Part shown: positions 6,263 through 6,271 of the stretch, one piece after another
Numbering within the stretch: position 1 is the first letter of the stretch
Layout of the letters: each line of letters begins with the position of its first letter
DNA from: Candidatus Eiseniibacteriota bacterium
GTDB taxonomy: Bacteria > Arandabacterota > Arandabacteria > Arandabacterales > Arandabacteraceae
Direction: 5' to 3'
Length of the DNA: 6,271 nt
Assembly (NCBI GenBank): GCA_030622265.1
Contig: JAUXGG010000110.1
Coordinates: 1-6,271, forward strand
Translations under genes and position numbers: made by a program
The notes under the pieces: model-generated
Databases searched by the model: none
Told to the model about the DNA's origin: nothing
What the model saw: the letters and a program-made list of their open reading frames with translations, nothing else

Positions 6263-6271
6263 TCCGTACCC

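Overview
This window comes from a bacterium. It carries the bacterial ribosomal protein S21 with a consensus sigma-70 promoter, a MutS2-type ATPase, and envelope genes with Sec-type membrane segments. The order rpsU-yqeY, the high-GC coding bias and the membrane-anchored arylsulfotransferase-like protein would fit a Desulfobacterota-like (deltaproteobacterial) or related Gram-negative lineage. That taxonomic guess is inference and is not secure.

Layout: (1) On the minus strand a housekeeping operon reads right to left: promoter (2818-2846), a leader with a small hairpin, rpsU (TTG start, strong Shine-Dalgarno), yqeY (coupled through a TAATG junction) and mutS2, which runs off the left edge of the window. 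(2) A divergent intergenic stretch of about 390 bp (2738-3127) separates this operon from plus-strand genes. It holds the rpsU promoter and leader, a 13-bp palindrome, and a GC-rich part with hairpin potential and no credible gene. (3) On the plus strand two genes overlap by 11 bp. The first is a membrane-anchored, periplasmic arylsulfotransferase-family beta-propeller protein. The second is a GT39-like (PMT/ArnT-type) integral membrane glycosyltransferase. (4) From 5844 to the right edge there is no intact gene. Two adjacent reading frames together spell what looks like a broken carbohydrate-binding domain (CBM6/CBM35-like), interrupted by a frame change and an in-frame TAG.

How the parts work together: the leftward operon joins translation (S21), an uncharacterised YqeY/GatB-C-like protein and MutS2, which acts on DNA recombination intermediates or collided ribosomes. 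The rightward pair looks like an envelope module. One enzyme would move a sugar from a polyprenyl-phosphate carrier onto an acceptor outside the inner membrane, and the other resembles a PAPS-independent periplasmic sulfotransferase. The tight overlap suggests they are made together, but their substrates cannot be read from the sequence. The main points for a second look are this pair and the decayed carbohydrate-binding remnant directly downstream of it.
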